A stretch of DNA of 6,954 bases from NCBI GenBank assembly GCA_947473535.1, contig CANJFK010000050.1, forward strand, positions 1 to 6,954, given 5' to 3'. Shown here in pieces: positions 6,707-6,954 of the stretch (position 1 is its first letter; the number at the start of each line of letters is the position of its first letter). The DNA is from Legionellaceae bacterium. Lineage in GTDB: Bacteria > Pseudomonadota > Gammaproteobacteria > Legionellales > Legionellaceae. Below the pieces are notes generated by a model that worked only from the letters and a program-made list of their open reading frames with translations, made no database searches and was not told where the DNA came from. The translations under genes were made by a program, and so were the position numbers.

Positions 6707-6954
6707 ATGGGTTCAATACTCTCGCTCATTGGTCGGAACACTGAACTATTTATTGATGATATAACGGCTCACGAGCAGACATTAAAGGATGCCGTTTCAT
6801 CATCACGCTTTTTGGTTTTAGGCGGCGCTGGTTCGATTGGGCAAGCGGTTACGAAGGAAATTTTTAAACGAAATCCTTTGAAATTACATGTGGTTGATAT
6901 TAGCGAAAATAATATGGTGGAATTAGTGCGCGATATTCGCAGCACGTTTGGTTA
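6707..6954 (+). CDS. UDP-N-acetylhexosamine 4,6-dehydratase-like protein (CapD/PseB/FlaA1-type SDR), 3' end outside the window
   Basis: The frame runs from ATG 6707 to the right edge with 82 complete codons and no stop, so only the N-terminus is seen. A Rossmann nucleotide-binding start is clear: FLVLGGAGSIGQAV with GGAGSIG at residues 39-45, followed by KEIFKRNP and a second strand ending in D64 (LHVVDISENN), then ELVRDIRSTFG. This combination matches the CapD-like polysaccharide dehydratases that make UDP-4-keto-6-deoxy-N-acetylhexosamines. About 34 residues precede the Rossmann fold, more than in PseB, which fits a longer subfamily often found in O-antigen and nonulosonic acid loci. It follows the transporter by 28 bases. 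Catalytic residues lie beyond the edge, so substrate and inverting or retaining chemistry cannot be judged. Confidence 0.8.
   Translation, partial: MGSILSLIGRNTELFIDDITAHEQTLKDAVSSSRFLVLGGAGSIGQAVTKEIFKRNPLKLHVVDISENNMVELVRDIRSTFG

Overview
The window reads as part of a surface-polysaccharide (O-antigen, capsule or protein-glycan) biosynthesis locus from a Gram-negative bacterium. The gene content, Shine-Dalgarno-led starts and AT-rich codon use suggest a gammaproteobacterium, but nothing here fixes the genus. All seven genes are on the + strand, mostly with short gaps or overlaps, so one transcript is plausible. No RNA gene, mobile element, CRISPR array or clear terminator was seen.

Layout: (1) 23-1129, an N-acetyl sugar amidotransferase of the WbpG/PseA type (PP-loop ATPase with an N-terminal CxxC...CxxC), probably cut at its 5' end by the window. 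(2) 1176-3551, a tight block of rmlB, rmlA and a cupin 3,4-ketoisomerase (FdtA/QdtA family). (3) 3552-3750, 199 bases with no recognisable gene. (4) 3751-4863, a PLP-dependent DegT/DnrJ/EryC1/StrS sugar aminotransferase (FdtB/QdtB type). (5) 4870-6678, a complete half-size ABC transporter with the architecture of MsbA and the PglK flippase. (6) From 6707 to the right edge, the N-terminus of a UDP-N-acetylhexosamine 4,6-dehydratase-like protein, with no stop inside the window.

How the genes fit together: RmlA makes dTDP-glucose and RmlB makes dTDP-4-keto-6-deoxyglucose. The ketoisomerase moves the keto group to C3 and the aminotransferase aminates C3, giving a dTDP-3-amino-3,6-dideoxyhexose (Fuc3N or Qui3N). 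RmlC and RmlD are absent here, which argues against rhamnose as the product of this block. The N-acyltransferase that usually completes such a sugar is also not visible; the 199-base gap lies where one could have been. The ABC protein may flip the lipid-linked glycan. The two flanking genes, amidotransferase and dehydratase, would fit a second sugar pathway carrying an acetamidino group, such as a legionaminic or pseudaminic acid derivative or a WbpG-type mannuronic acid. That link is inference.

The most interesting points are the ketoisomerase's mixed set of stereochemistry-determining residues (R16 as in FdtA, R96 as in QdtA), the empty gap in an otherwise compact operon, and the nesting of a dTDP-amino-sugar cassette between genes of another pathway. 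I see no wholly new system.
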